Source: Phoronis australis (lineage: Eukaryota > Phoronida > Phoronidae). Taken from it: DNA of 64,000 nucleotides. The DNA lies in the NCBI GenBank assembly GCA_002633005.1, contig NMRA01000335.1, positions 398,475-462,474 on the forward strand, given 5' to 3'. Positions 13,332 to 25,200 of the stretch are shown piece after piece. The position numbers and the translations under genes are program-made. The stretch's first letter is position 1. Each line of letters starts with the position of its first letter. The notes below the pieces were generated by a model that saw only the letters and a program-made list of their open reading frames with translations, was not told where the DNA came from and made no database searches.

Positions 13332-14127
13332 GCTTCCACCGAAACTCCCAAACCAATTTTAACACAATCAGAGTAGTTAGTCTGAAGCCGGAATGCTAAC
13401 TTGTTTACAGCTGCAAGTGTTATGAAATCTGCCGACTGTCAACATTTTGGTATATTCACGAAATTGTCACATCGTTCCTGTTTGAACGAATACATCCAGT
13501 CGACTACTTCCGATTGAGATCTCTTGAATAGGCCAAGCTTTGATCGGCTGGCAGCACTGACTAACTGTTGGTCGTCTGGGACTGTTACTAATACAATTTT
13601 TGCCGCCGACGTTTCACAAGTTCCTTCATACTGTCGCCATCTTAAAAATGGTCACGTGGTCAGACAAACTCGTAAACAACTTTGTGCGCTTGCGCCTTTT
13701 ATCTAAATTATTTCCCCTTTCAGTACAATTTACACAATTATCAATACTTCTCTACATGTGTAATACGAAACTGAAAGAAAAGACGTGGAGCGGTGACAGG
13801 TTAATTCAACAGAATGGTTAATTTTGGCGATGCAAACAAACGGAAGTTGACTTAGGTGAAAGGTCGAAGTTGAAAGGGTGCATATACAAATATGGCGGAT
13901 TGTAGTCACAGCTCTGTCAGATTTTGATTTAATATTTGTGAGATAAGGCAAGCCTTATTCCTTTAGAGAGTCATGGTGAGGCCTTTATCGAATTCGAAAC
14001 TAGTCGTATATTAGTAGACCCTGATTTGGAGAACCAGTCAGTCTGATCCACTAAGTAACTGGGCCGTGACTGCCTGGTTAAATTCACACAAACAGCCACG
14101 GCACAGCAGAGCGGCGTCCTCAGCAGG
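13332..14127. other. Possible 5' UTR and promoter of the PH-domain gene
   Basis: This is the sequence immediately upstream (on the - strand) of the PH-type start codon. No reading frame of interest, no clear TATA box and no repeat was recognised. CpG dinucleotides appear somewhat more frequent around 13.5-13.7 kb, consistent with a promoter but not proof of one. Confidence 0.2.
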
Positions 14128-14190
14128 CTCAGCTTCTGATCGTCCCCAATACACTATATATCAGTGTATTGGGGACGATCAGAAGCTGAG
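14128..14190. repeat. Perfect 28-bp inverted repeat (hairpin)
   Basis: Left arm 14128-14155 (begins CTCAGCTTCTGATCG) and right arm 14163-14190 are exact reverse complements around the 7-base loop ATATATC. It lies 50 bases from a tRNA-like SINE. It could be a transposon snap-back end or a structured RNA precursor; nothing in the sequence decides this. Confidence 0.9.
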
Positions 14191-14239
14191 GATACTTGTG
14201 GTTAAATCAGGGTATCCGAATAGACAGTAACCACTGTAG

Positions 14240-14309
14240 CCGAGATTACCCGACCCGGGTATCGAACCAGCGACCCCTATAAAACTGGCGAGCTTGCTAT
14301 CCATTCACC
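14240..14309 (-). repeat. tRNA-derived SINE-like module
   Basis: The - strand contains GGTTCGATACC (a near-consensus Pol III B box, 14258-14268) preceded by GGATAGCAAGCTCGCC, which resembles an A box at the correct distance. The acceptor arms do not pair as in a real tRNA and there is no CCA-adjacent structure, so this is read as a SINE head rather than a tRNA gene. Confidence 0.5.
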
Positions 14310-14560
14310 TAATAAGCAATTGCCCATTCACCGGAAGCACATCTACAACAACACCGTCTCTAGCTGGCCTCAGTAGAGACGGTAAAGCTTCTTATGCTGG
14401 CTTTATGCCTCACTCTGCATGATTAAAACATCAAAGTCACCCTGACTTAGAAGGTCATCTTACGAGTATGTCGATGTCTTCAGTTCCTACCAACTAGAAC
14501 AAATACTCCGTAATCAAACTTTCTTCAAGCAGTCCTTTGTTCATTTGCCCAAATCATCAA

Positions 14561-14637
14561 CTGGCCATTTTTGCACTGCACACACATCTATTTTTACTGC
14601 ACCCGCCAGGAGCGTGTGCAGTGTTAAAAATGGCCAG
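14561..14637. repeat. Imperfect inverted repeat, 23-24 bp arms
   Basis: CTGGCCATTTTTGCACTGCACAC at 14561-14583 pairs with GTGTGCAGTG + TTAAAAATGGCCAG at 14614-14637, with one small bulge, around a 30-base loop. No flanking target duplication was noticed. Confidence 0.75.
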
Positions 14638-15002
14638 TTTGCAATTACAATTAGTAAAGATGCGTATTACTACTTATCCAGCACCATTGCTTTGAAGTAT
14701 TGTTCGCATTTCCTTTTCACCTTGTCTAGTGCATTGTACTTATAAACAGATAAATTCTGTACAATTTCTGCAAAAGATTACGCTGTGCATATTTTCTTAG
14801 GCTTTCAAGTGGTGTCACCCAAGACTTCTTAAGGGATAATTTCCCAACATGATTGATCATAAGGCTAATACCTCAATCAATTAACACCCCATAAATCAAC
14901 GTCTCCAAAAGCACATCTCTAGATGTCATTGGGATTTCCTGACAAGTAGTATTTTAGTTATATACCAAATTTTAGAATTACATTTCAGCATTTCTGGTTT
15001 AC

Positions 15003-15131
15003 CTTTAGTTGTCAAAGTGGAAACTTCTAGATTGTCTGTTCCATCTGCATCGCTTGCGATCAACAAGTGTGAGGTTTTGTTCATGTGTAGTTCAGTAAAC
15101 TCGATGTTGTGCACGTAGTACAGGCAGGCGT
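15003..15131 (-). CDS. Candidate unassigned exon, phase 1-1
   Basis: On the - strand a TCTCAG acceptor (CT at 15132-15133 on +) is followed by 129 bases open in one frame, then an AAAG|GTAAAC donor. Both ends are phase 1. The predicted peptide begins ACLYYVHNIEFTELHM and continues with NKTSHLLIASDADGTDNLEV, including an N-glycosylation-type NKT. Symmetric phase-1 exons are common in extracellular modules. I recognise no family. It lies upstream of the PH-type start on the same strand, so it would need a different gene or an alternative 5' exon. It could equally be chance. Confidence 0.25.
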
Positions 15132-15481
15132 CTGAGACTCAAAAGAGCTTAAATTTACGAGGTGAGACTACCAAAAACTTGTTCCTTCACCAAAAATCAC
15201 AAGATTGTTCATCGTGTTTATATTAATTGTAAAGATATGTGAATATCGTGTGCTCGCAGAAAGGCATGACACACGAACTATAATAGGAAGATGGAAGAAC
15301 ATGCTTGTGTGAACTACAACAGGTGATCTAGTCGATATATTTATTTAAATACTATTGCAACTCTCGTACTCCAACTTCCCAATTCATCCTTCCGTAACCC
15401 CAAAGATGTGTTTCGCCCTGTTTATCTGTCCGAAAATGAAAATCGTATTTCACTCTGATGATATTTAATTGGGTAAAATTC

Positions 15482-15538
15482 CTGACCGTGATGAGATTCC
15501 ATTTCCGTTACGAACTCGAGTCGTGTCAGGCAATGCGC
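15482..15538. repeat. Dispersed repeat, second copy at 63938-63992
   Basis: The block CCGTGATGAGATTCCATTTCCG ... ACTCGAGTC ... GGCAATGCG recurs at the right edge of the window as CCGTGATGGGATTCTATTTCCG ... ACTCGAGTC ... GGCAATGCG. By eye it is about 80% identical over about 57 bases in the same orientation. The family is unknown. Confidence 0.6.
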
Positions 15539-16072
15539 AATTTTCAAATATGCAATTTTAGTTTAAAAACTTTCAAGGGTAATTCAGCTTCTGCCTATAG
15601 CCATCATGACAGGGAATTCTGGGTCATTTTGTCTGAATAGTTTTGGCTTGTTCGGTGCTGACTTTCGCATTACTTAGGAAGCTGGGTTACTTTGGATGTG
15701 AGATAACATACTAAATGATGAAAAATCGTTATGATTACCTGAAGAACTTTAATTTCGCTAAACCCTTAAACTCAGGTCTCCACTTCTTTCGTCTATACTG
15801 ACCGACCTGAAACGATGCCACAAAGCCAAAACCAACCACTAGAGATGATAACTGGTCAGCCAAGATACTTACCCAAGAAAATTGTCCACTCAAGACAATA
15901 CCCAAACAGGCAAAAGACCACTGGCAGTATGTCTTCCTACCCCTCGTATGGGAGCGTAACAAACATGCAAACTGGCCAGCATATATTGAATCTCACTCCC
16001 TTTTGAAGACAATCGATTATTACTAGTCAAATTTGATTATTAAGCCTTGTAATTTATTCATTTTTAGGAGAA

Positions 16073-16080
16073 ATGCAAAT
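16073..16080 (+). promoter_or_regulatory. Octamer-type motif just upstream of the lipase start
   Basis: A perfect ATGCAAAT octamer lies 31 bases before the lipase ATG. POU-family factors bind this motif, but its position in presumed 5' UTR and chance frequency make function uncertain. It directly follows a TTATTCATTTTTAG sequence that could be a splice acceptor (AG 16066-16067), in which case a non-coding first exon lies upstream. Confidence 0.2.
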
Positions 16081-16110
16081 CTTTAACAATAGGTGGTGAA
16101 TGTTCATAAA

Positions 16111-16205
16111 ATGCCACGTCTCCGAGCATTTGGCAAGGAGTGGTCAACGGCTAGTGATGATGCGGTCATCCCTGCAACGGTTAATGCCATAGTAACTGGG
16201 TCATG
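16111..16205 (+). CDS. DAGLB: DAGLB exon 1 (start codon)
   Basis: Encodes MPRLRAFGKEWSTASDD and the first part of membrane helix 1. The 'FGxxWxxASDD' motif is the conserved DAGL N-terminus, which fixes this ATG as the start. Upstream ATGs at 16073 and 16100 are out of frame. The exon ends in phase 2 before GTAAG. Confidence 0.9.
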
Positions 16206-19200
16206 GTAAGATATATTTACAATCAAATTTTGATATTTATTCTATTACAGTCATGTTTGGAATCGAGGGTTTCGTGCTTCTGATATTTTTTCGATACTCG
16301 ACCTAATGTTAAATTTAGCCAAAAAACTTACATAACACGATTCCGGTCCAAACTGATTTGACCTTTACTTTCTGTTTCCACTTCTGTGTTTCTGAACTTA
16401 AGAGTACTTTCGACTGAATAAATGAGGTATTTTTTTAATATGAATTTCTGTTCTGGACATCACTTCAATGTGATAACAAACCTCAAGCATTAGTATAGCC
16501 AGTCTATCATTTCATTAGTGGTGTTGTAGTGTGTGCTAATTAAATTACCACCTCTGTCACTAATTGAAACATCCATCTTCACAAAATCAGCTACTCTAAG
16601 TTGTGATACATGAAAACATAGGTCTAGAACACTTTCACTGTGAAAAAGAACAACTTTACATTCACAAATATCAACCCACTTCATAATAGGAATGGTTCTT
16701 GATTTTAGAGCCAGGCCCTCAATCACCCGAGGGGAAAAGTGCCTGTGCCTTCTGAGAGGAGTTTATTGGGGTGAGCGGAATATTCTACCCTTCCACCCAC
16801 CCCCTCCCCAATCACCATCAATAGCACATCCCCACAATAATGCAAGCCATCATAGGCTTTTCCTCAAGTATCCAAAACTAACTGTTTGACTGTGCTCTTT
16901 CAAATTGCCATCTATGTGAGCTACAAGTGATTCAAACCTGAAGGGGAATTTTTCAATAACTTGAGGGGAATTTTTGGGCCTCATGAAGGAAATTTCTCAT
17001 GATTTTTCAATATTTTTGTAAGGGGAATGGGTCTGATGTTTGGCCACAAAATGGAGAGATTGAGGGCCCTGTAAAGAAATTTAATTTTCTTCATTTGCAA
17101 AGCATTGATGGTAAATACTACAGTTTTGCTAGGGATGCCTCGTAATTACTTTATGAGAAGCAGTTCAGTGTCTAAACCAGAGGTGTAACTGTCATTATAT
17201 TATAATTTCAGGTTAGGATCTCTACTGTATGCCTACCTAAAAAATCTCAAGAATTTTACCTGCTCGGGAAATGATGTGGTCACTTCGTTTTTTGTTGGGG
17301 GTATGGCGCTCTCGGCTTTAGAACTGGTCGTCTTGGTCAAAATTGTTGGAGTTGGTCTTAAGGGTAAGTGGTGAAAATGATGTCTTATGTGTAAGTGGTA
17401 AGAATGAATTACAGTGGTGTCATTACCATAGTCTTATGAGTTATCACCTAGGTTGTTCAAATTGACGGACTCAAAAATCAGTTGGGGTGGTCACCTGATT
17501 AAGGGCTGATGATAAGATATTTTTAAGCTGGCTAAGAATATCGTAGGATTGCAAGATCATGCAAGATTTGCAAGATATCACATTGTATATTAAGCAAAGC
17601 ACTTGATTACACTAACTTTTCTCATGGGGACCTTGGGTATGTGGAACGCTGGTTCCAAGGAGTTACTTAATTGGTCTTATTGCAACTTCTCTCTGTTTCA
17701 CTCAAAAGAAACTTTGAATCAGTCTTCATGATGTTGTGAGTTGTGTGCAGATGTTTTGCTTATGTAGTGACAAAATACATCTTGGGGCACTTGTCACTTA
17801 CAGGTGGCCCAGATTTTGACGGAGAACCTGTTTGATACCTGTAATTCAGGGGAGAAAACTGGTTCTGAAAATGCGGGACCCCTGTCAGCGACTGTTACGG
17901 TACAAGGCACCCTGAAATGGGTCTTGTTTCTCATATTGCAGCTGAGTTTCTCAATTTTCCTTTCTATGATCCCAAATGAACCACTCTGCAAAATCTGCAC
18001 TTGTTAACTAAAGTATGTGTGCTATTAAGTTGGGACTGTTGGCGGATAGACTTTTGGGTGGAAAGTACGGAGACGTTCATATCAGAAGAATGGATCTGAA
18101 GATGGGATGATGGGATGAGTAATGGGAATGAATGGGTTGTGAAAATAGAGCTGTTGTTTGATTGATTGGCATGCCGTCAAAAGTTGCATTAAATGTCAAA
18201 TGGTTGAAATGATTTGTAGTACCTCAAAGACTAAGTTGTATGAAGGTTGAACTATTCATTTTCAGGTGCTCATTTTATTTTTATGTGAAATTTAGTTCTC
18301 TATTTTTTTCGTACTGCCACGCATCGGTTGTACTGTTACTGCAAATTGAATAATATTTTTAGCGTTTGTCACAAAAATGATATTCACTAACTGTTAATAA
18401 CCCTTTCTGATGAAATGGATTATTATGAGGAAAACGTGTTTATTGGAACTGCAATCTTCACTTTCCTAATTCACCCTTCCTTTTTTTGGTCTGTCCATCC
18501 TGTTTGAAGGTTCGTCCTGCCCATTTAAAGGTAATTATCTTTCCATTTTTGGGTCTGTCCTTCCCATTGGAAATCCGTTCCTCCATTGATAGTCTGGTCC
18601 TCACATAGAGCCTGATTAAACAACATCAAAGGAATTTCCAAGTTGAATTATGCATGGGCAAGACTAAAGTAATCGAACAAAATACCTTTTTCCTTTCGTG
18701 ATAATTACTGTGTAGACATCAAATATAACTGTTTATAACTGTTATGCAATCTTAGGATGGCTTAGCTTCTTTACTAACTTCACCTGTTAATTCCCATTCT
18801 TTCGTGGTCATGAGAGAAAACTACTCTGACGATGAAGTCTGCGTCTGCCCATCGGTCATGACAGTGAATACTGTTTTTTTTTGTCTGAATACTTTTGGCG
18901 CGTACTGTTTTTTATTGCTTGGACGTGCTAAAATTTTACCACAATTCCATAATTACAAGCTCTTTCTAATAGGTACTCTGATTAACTGGACTCCACGCAA
19001 GGATATCGGCCGGTGGCTTGGTGCTAGGATGATCTTACAGGTTGCCAGTGGACTGTTCTCTCTGCAGGGGGTCAGGTGGGCTTACTACAGCCGCCTGGAG
19101 TGTAGTGAAGCAGTCCTCACTACCATGAAGTCCAACGCTAAGCACGCTGTGGTCACTGCCCTGGTGGCTGGTTTGGCTACATTCGCATTGGTCCGACGAC

Positions 19201-22200
19201 CGGTGACTAAGGATGAGCACCATGGTCACCCACATGCCAGCAATATGGACCTATTGCACGAATTGGAAGTTCAGCAAGGGAAGTCAGTCTCTGTGTTCTC
19301 AGTCGTAAGACATCAGTATCGGAAAATGTGAGTGCTTCGAAGATGATTTATTATATCAAAGGAGGGTGCCAACTTCTTTTAGGGCAAATTTCTAAAAGTT
19401 TGAAATTTGGCAAAATGTTTTCACAGGCTGATGTGATTATCTAGCAGTATGAGAACAAATTTGTACTAATTGTATTAGAATATCTTGTCAGACTGGCGAG
19501 GTTGTGGTAGTACAATGCCAGGTCTCGTTGGCAAGTGTTTCTTATTTTGTAATATTAACAAAATGGCTGACATTCTAAGATGATGAGACTTAGTCTGGTA
19601 CTTGGAGGGCTGCGCGAATATTAAAACATTGTTTTTGACATGAACTTACAGTCATTGTATTTGTTGCATTAATTAAATGATAGTCCTGCTAGTATTTTTG
19701 TATTCTTCATTGTATCTATTGCTTGCCTTGTGTCATTTGAAATTCGTGCGAGTTGTGTTGTCACAATACGATGCTGCTCTGATATTCAAGTCACCTACCT
19801 AATGCTTAAGTCTGACATAATGTTTTGCTGCCTCATTTCAGTAAAAACATGTTGCAATCGTTTTTCGGTCTTCGCCCTGATCCCACGTTAACCAAAGTCA
19901 GCCAGTTCATTTCATCGTATTTTGAGGTGAGTTTTTGTTTGGCGGTTATAAATGACTCTGCTTATTGATTGAAAGGATGGGTGACTGACTGAGTGAATGG
20001 ATGAGTCGATATTCACAAGATCCTGCTAATGAATCAATGCTGACTGTTTAACTCTGAAATAGAATGAAAGCAGAAAACAGTTCGTCTGCATTGGATCCAT
20101 TGGATCCATTGGCAAAGGGTCCCATATAATTACCAGTGAATTCATACATTTGGACCATTCTATCACCAGTGACACCTTGTGATTTTTGAGTTTTGCCCTT
20201 GCAACTCGTTCAGGAAAAGGAGAAATTTTTTCTGAACTTGCTAAATATTTTTGTCTTCATTCTTTTTGTCACCGATTGTACAGTTGAGGTTTTAAGTTTC
20301 TGTAACACATTAGAAACTACCTTACATTCTCCAACCAGCAACTAAGAATGCTTCTTATTGGTTGGGATTGTAAAAGGCACTTACCACAGTGCCTGGACTT
20401 GGGTGACTGACTTCTTTTGATTGGGATTTACCGAACAAAGATGGGTGTCAGTTTTAACCACTGCCTGTTCACGACAACGTTCTTTTTGACCATTTTAATC
20501 GTTGCAGACCATAAAAAGTAATCCCCTCGTTAAAAATTGAACTTTTTTATTTTTGAAATGGTAAAAGTCAGTTAACTACAGCAAAAGAAAAGAGAAATAA
20601 AGTGCACTGCAATTGCTGTTCCTTTGTTGATATGTCTCAACCAATATTGTGTTACCTGCCTGAAGAACGCAATGGGCGACTTGACTCGTGTACACCACAC
20701 TTTAACAGTCGAGTGTGATCTTTATACCCCCAAAGAATGCAGTGAAATTTGAATGGGTGAGTATGTCATGTACCCGATGATAGTAAGTGCCATTCTTGAG
20801 ATGCGTGACAGTCAAACTTCTCAAATTAGTCCCTTAGATGAACTAAAATCTCTGCGCTATCTTTGTTTTGTTAAGTTGCTGTATTTGTCCATTCCTTGCA
20901 CTTAACTTTTGTGATTTCATGCAGTTCAATTTCAGGATGACCTTGACCTGGTTCCATCTGATATTCTCATGGCTTTGATCAAAGTTGCTCAGCGTCAGAG
21001 TGAGAATCGACGTACACGCTCTTTCGAACATTGCGACATCGTTGATGGACAAAGTGGGTATTTTGAAAGCTCAAAATTAAGCGTTTCGTTTTTCTTATTT
21101 TGTGTAAAAATTCCAGCCTTCTCATTTAACCAGCTTGCTAATTTCTTTCAAACTTATGGTTGGTGGTTCATGGTTGTTTTGGGTCACATTGGGTGGGAGA
21201 TTTCCTGTGACCTCACAGCTATGTGAATAACTTTTCAAGAAACTGTCATGTTTTTCAGCTTTATATGTGACTGTTAACGATCATTTTTCTTTTTAAACAT
21301 ATATTTGCAATTAGCGTAACCTCTGTCAAACAACTCAGTTAACTTTATTAGCAAAAGAGACAAAGATATTTTTTACAGTATCTCTCGTTCATATTACTTG
21401 TTTTTTCCTTTGACTTTAAGACTGAAAAATGTCAATAAAATTTGTTTCAAAATTAGCCATATACTGTTCGCCATTCGCTTTATAATTTTGTCATGTCAGA
21501 AGTTGGCCTATTCAGTTCCAAGATTTTTAGATTCACTGTTGAGGTCTTGTGAAACTTAGTGAAACGGGATAAAAGAGAGGTTTGTGTTAGCTCAGGGTGT
21601 GTGTCACGAAAAGTGATTTGTCAAAAATTTGGTGTCATGTTCTGCACAACCATTTCCGAAAAATATTTAAATCTCACTATAATAGCAATCCTACAAAGTG
21701 TCTGAGAATATGCGCATAACTGGTAAGTAATGAGATAATTTATATCAATTATTTCTTCCTCTTTGTTGCGCTAATAATTGCATGTGATTAAAATTTTATT
21801 TAGTAATTGTAAAATGGTAGTGTAAGACCAATTTTCTGACTTAAGTCTATTTTCATGAAACGGACCACTAGCTTCAGTCTACCCAGAGACGAAAACAGTT
21901 TCATGAAGCAGGACTCGGCTCTCTGCCATGTTGTGTTATGTACGCTGATGCAACAACTTTACACCTGAAAATTTTTTGAATTTATTTTTTCCAAGTACCT
22001 TAATTTGGTATTGCTGGTAATTTCAATGAAATTTTAGCCATAACCAGAGGCGGATTAAGGACCCCCTTTGTGTGATCATGGTCAAAAAGAAATCCTGTTT
22101 GTTTTCATGCTTTCGCGGAAATTTTACTTTCGAAAATTGTGGTTCTCTCCCTTATGACATTGACAGTTGTTTGTGACTTCAGGTTTTGATGTTCATCCCA

Positions 22201-25200
22201 AATCATGGATGAGGGATATGGGCTTACACGCTCACTACTTTAAGTACGCCTATGGTGCATATGGATGGTGGCCATATTTTGTCATGAGTGAAAAGGGAGC
22301 ATTGTGGAAGCTGTTTAAGATAGTGGTTAAAGGAAGGTAAGACATAGAGGTTACTGGGATTGCCCAAGTTTGTGCTTCCCAGAAGAGGATGCTCGCGAAG
22401 CAATGCTGTAGTGTTTTCAAAAAAGAAATAACTTACAAGACAGATGTTTTCAAAAATGTTGATAGGTTTCATCGAAATTTGTCTGGATTTTGTCAAAATT
22501 CTGGTGAAAACCTAGAGGCAAAATGGATGAAAAATTAAAAACAGAACTGCATTGTGGGAAACTTTGCCAGAAAATTTTGCTTTGAAATTTGCAGACATAG
22601 ACTACGTTACAGTTTTGTCAACTGGTCTTAGCTAAGACCACCATAAGCTACATGTTATTGCTGAACAATAGATTTGGATGGTGGGTACTCATCAGTCTGA
22701 ATAATTTGAACTAAGATCATGTTCACATCAGTTGTAACAGTCATTTCACTCATGCTCTAATGTTTCGATTAACACCACTGCAAGAAAACCTCTGCTTAGA
22801 AACAAATGACTTGTGAAACTGTACGAGTTTTGGCCAATGACAATCTGTCTTGTACGGTATTAAGCATTCCTTGATTCACATGATCTCTGTGTTTTCTTGT
22901 CAAATCTCTTGCTACGTCAAATATCAAGTTCTTGAGTTCTCTAGAGAAATCTTTGCTAACCTAACCTTGTATCTTAAGTCACTGTTACATGACAGACAAT
23001 CAGCTCTGAAGTCAGTATTGGGAAGCCAGTCTGCATAGACATGACTTAACAATGTTAAATGCTCAAGATGTTCTAGAATTTTGGCTATAACATGCACTTT
23101 TAGCATGACGGTGACATGAAAACATCAGACAAAGCAACGATCGCATAGTTCAGCTATGTTAGAGGTCATGTCGATTGACCTTTGGCTTTTTTAAAGTGAT
23201 TGGTAGATATGGTGCAAAAGTGATCACGCTTAACCTCACTATTGCTCGACAAGTGTACTTGTGATGATACCTACTGCTGTGCCATTGGTTTATGTTAAGA
23301 CAATACATATAGTTAACACAGGACAAGATGATCAAGCACAATGTATGCTACCGTAGGAATGGGTAACAAAGTCTCTGTGTTGTCACTTTGTTCAGCGTCA
23401 GTTACCTAAACATGCTTCTACCCGATCGGCTTGTACTGTGTCATCTATTCTGTGTCAGCAAATGTCACGTTAATGCAACATTAATGAGTTCCATTAACCA
23501 CAGGTACATTCCAAGAGGGTTGCCCCCATTCATCACTGGAGACAATAGATTGCTGGCAAATACTACAGCTTTACAGATATTGACGGGGCTTACTATGGAT
23601 AACCTGGTCTATGTTAGTTTTACTAATGAAGTAAGGACTGTTCTGGATTAGACTGCCTAAATTACCATTTGGGCGCACACTTTTTATCATAAAAAGCCAA
23701 CTTTTGATTTCGATTATTTGCTGTTTTAAATATGGTATTAAACTACTCCTTAGTCAAATCAGATGTGACCTCTTGGCTTGGAAAGAACTCACAGTTGGTC
23801 ATTGGAGGAGACCAATGTCAATTCTTTGCAAAACCAAGAATCACTTCTCATTTGAGTGAGGAACAAGTTGAGGCTAATGTTTTTGAAATAAGTGGTTAAA
23901 TCATAAGTTTCCTTCTTCAATGGAACACAAGCTTATAGCTGCTCTGATTTGACGTTCTGTTATTTTCGTCCCTGTCATTTTGATTTCAACTTCTAGTCTA
24001 GCAAAGCTAACCTGCTCTTTGGATGAATAACTGAGTGCAGCCACCTTTGAGATCAGGTGTAATCATTGCGACCTCTAGTGGCCATGCACAGTAATTCTAA
24101 GTTTGTCTATTTAGCAAACAATATTGCAGAAACCGGGAATTCAAATTGCTCAAGAAAGCAAATTTTAAGAAAATGTTGCTTCCTCCTGCGTTAAAGTTAG
24201 TTATAAAAATATACTTGTCGATCACAGCTTTCAGAAATAGTGCTTGCAAATTTTCTTGTTGTTTAGGTCTCTAGTCAGTCTTTGAAATTTGGAAAATGAC
24301 AATTTTGGGATTTATTTTTGTGTGAAATAATTGGAGAATTACCATATTTTAGAAGTTAAAACTTGGTCACAAAACGTGAGTCAAGAGTTACTCCTGATGG
24401 TGTTAACACAAGTTTTCATTGTATGAATGGTCTTGATGCCAGACAAAAAGCTGTGGGTGCATTTAACAATGGACTAGATTGATATCTGAATTCTCTATTT
24501 GGAAACCGGTTTTTGTCTTGAGTTCAAACCAAGTGGGTGGTTTGGTTACTCTATGTTAAAGTTTCACCATTTTTCCGCAATATGGTAGACATGTCAAATT
24601 TTCTTTTCTCCTTTTTTCATAGAAGATATGGAGCATGAAATAATTGCTTTATAAGGTTCAAAGTTCATATGGTAAAAATTCACCAATTTTGGACAAGAAC
24701 CAATGCCAAAGATGCCATTTTATTTTTCATGGGCTTCTATCATTATTGTGAAAGCCCACAGTTTTTCAAAACTTTGTCCAATGGTAAGCGTGGCACAAAA
24801 CTTGAGTATAGAAAAGCGTTGTTTTGGCGCTGCACATGTTTCATTGAAAAGTGCAATTCCACTAAGTCGGCCATATTGTCAGCCATATTGTGTCGTAAGT
24901 TGGTGAGATTTTACCATTGCTAACTTTAGAATATTTTTGGAAAAAATGTTTGTATTTACAACAGTGTTGGAAGACCATTAAATTATTTTTTCCAAAATTG
25001 ATTAAATTTATCCATTAAGGTAAAATGTGAGTGTTACTCTAAAAATTACGACAATGCTCATCTTTTTCATCTGCTTTGCTTTATTACAGAGATTTGGACT
25101 TCCATTTTTTGTGGCTCTGGATCACGTGCACAAAGCCATCGTTGTGTCTGTCCGTGGAACATTGTCAATAGAGGACGCCATAGTCGACCTCTACTGTTTT

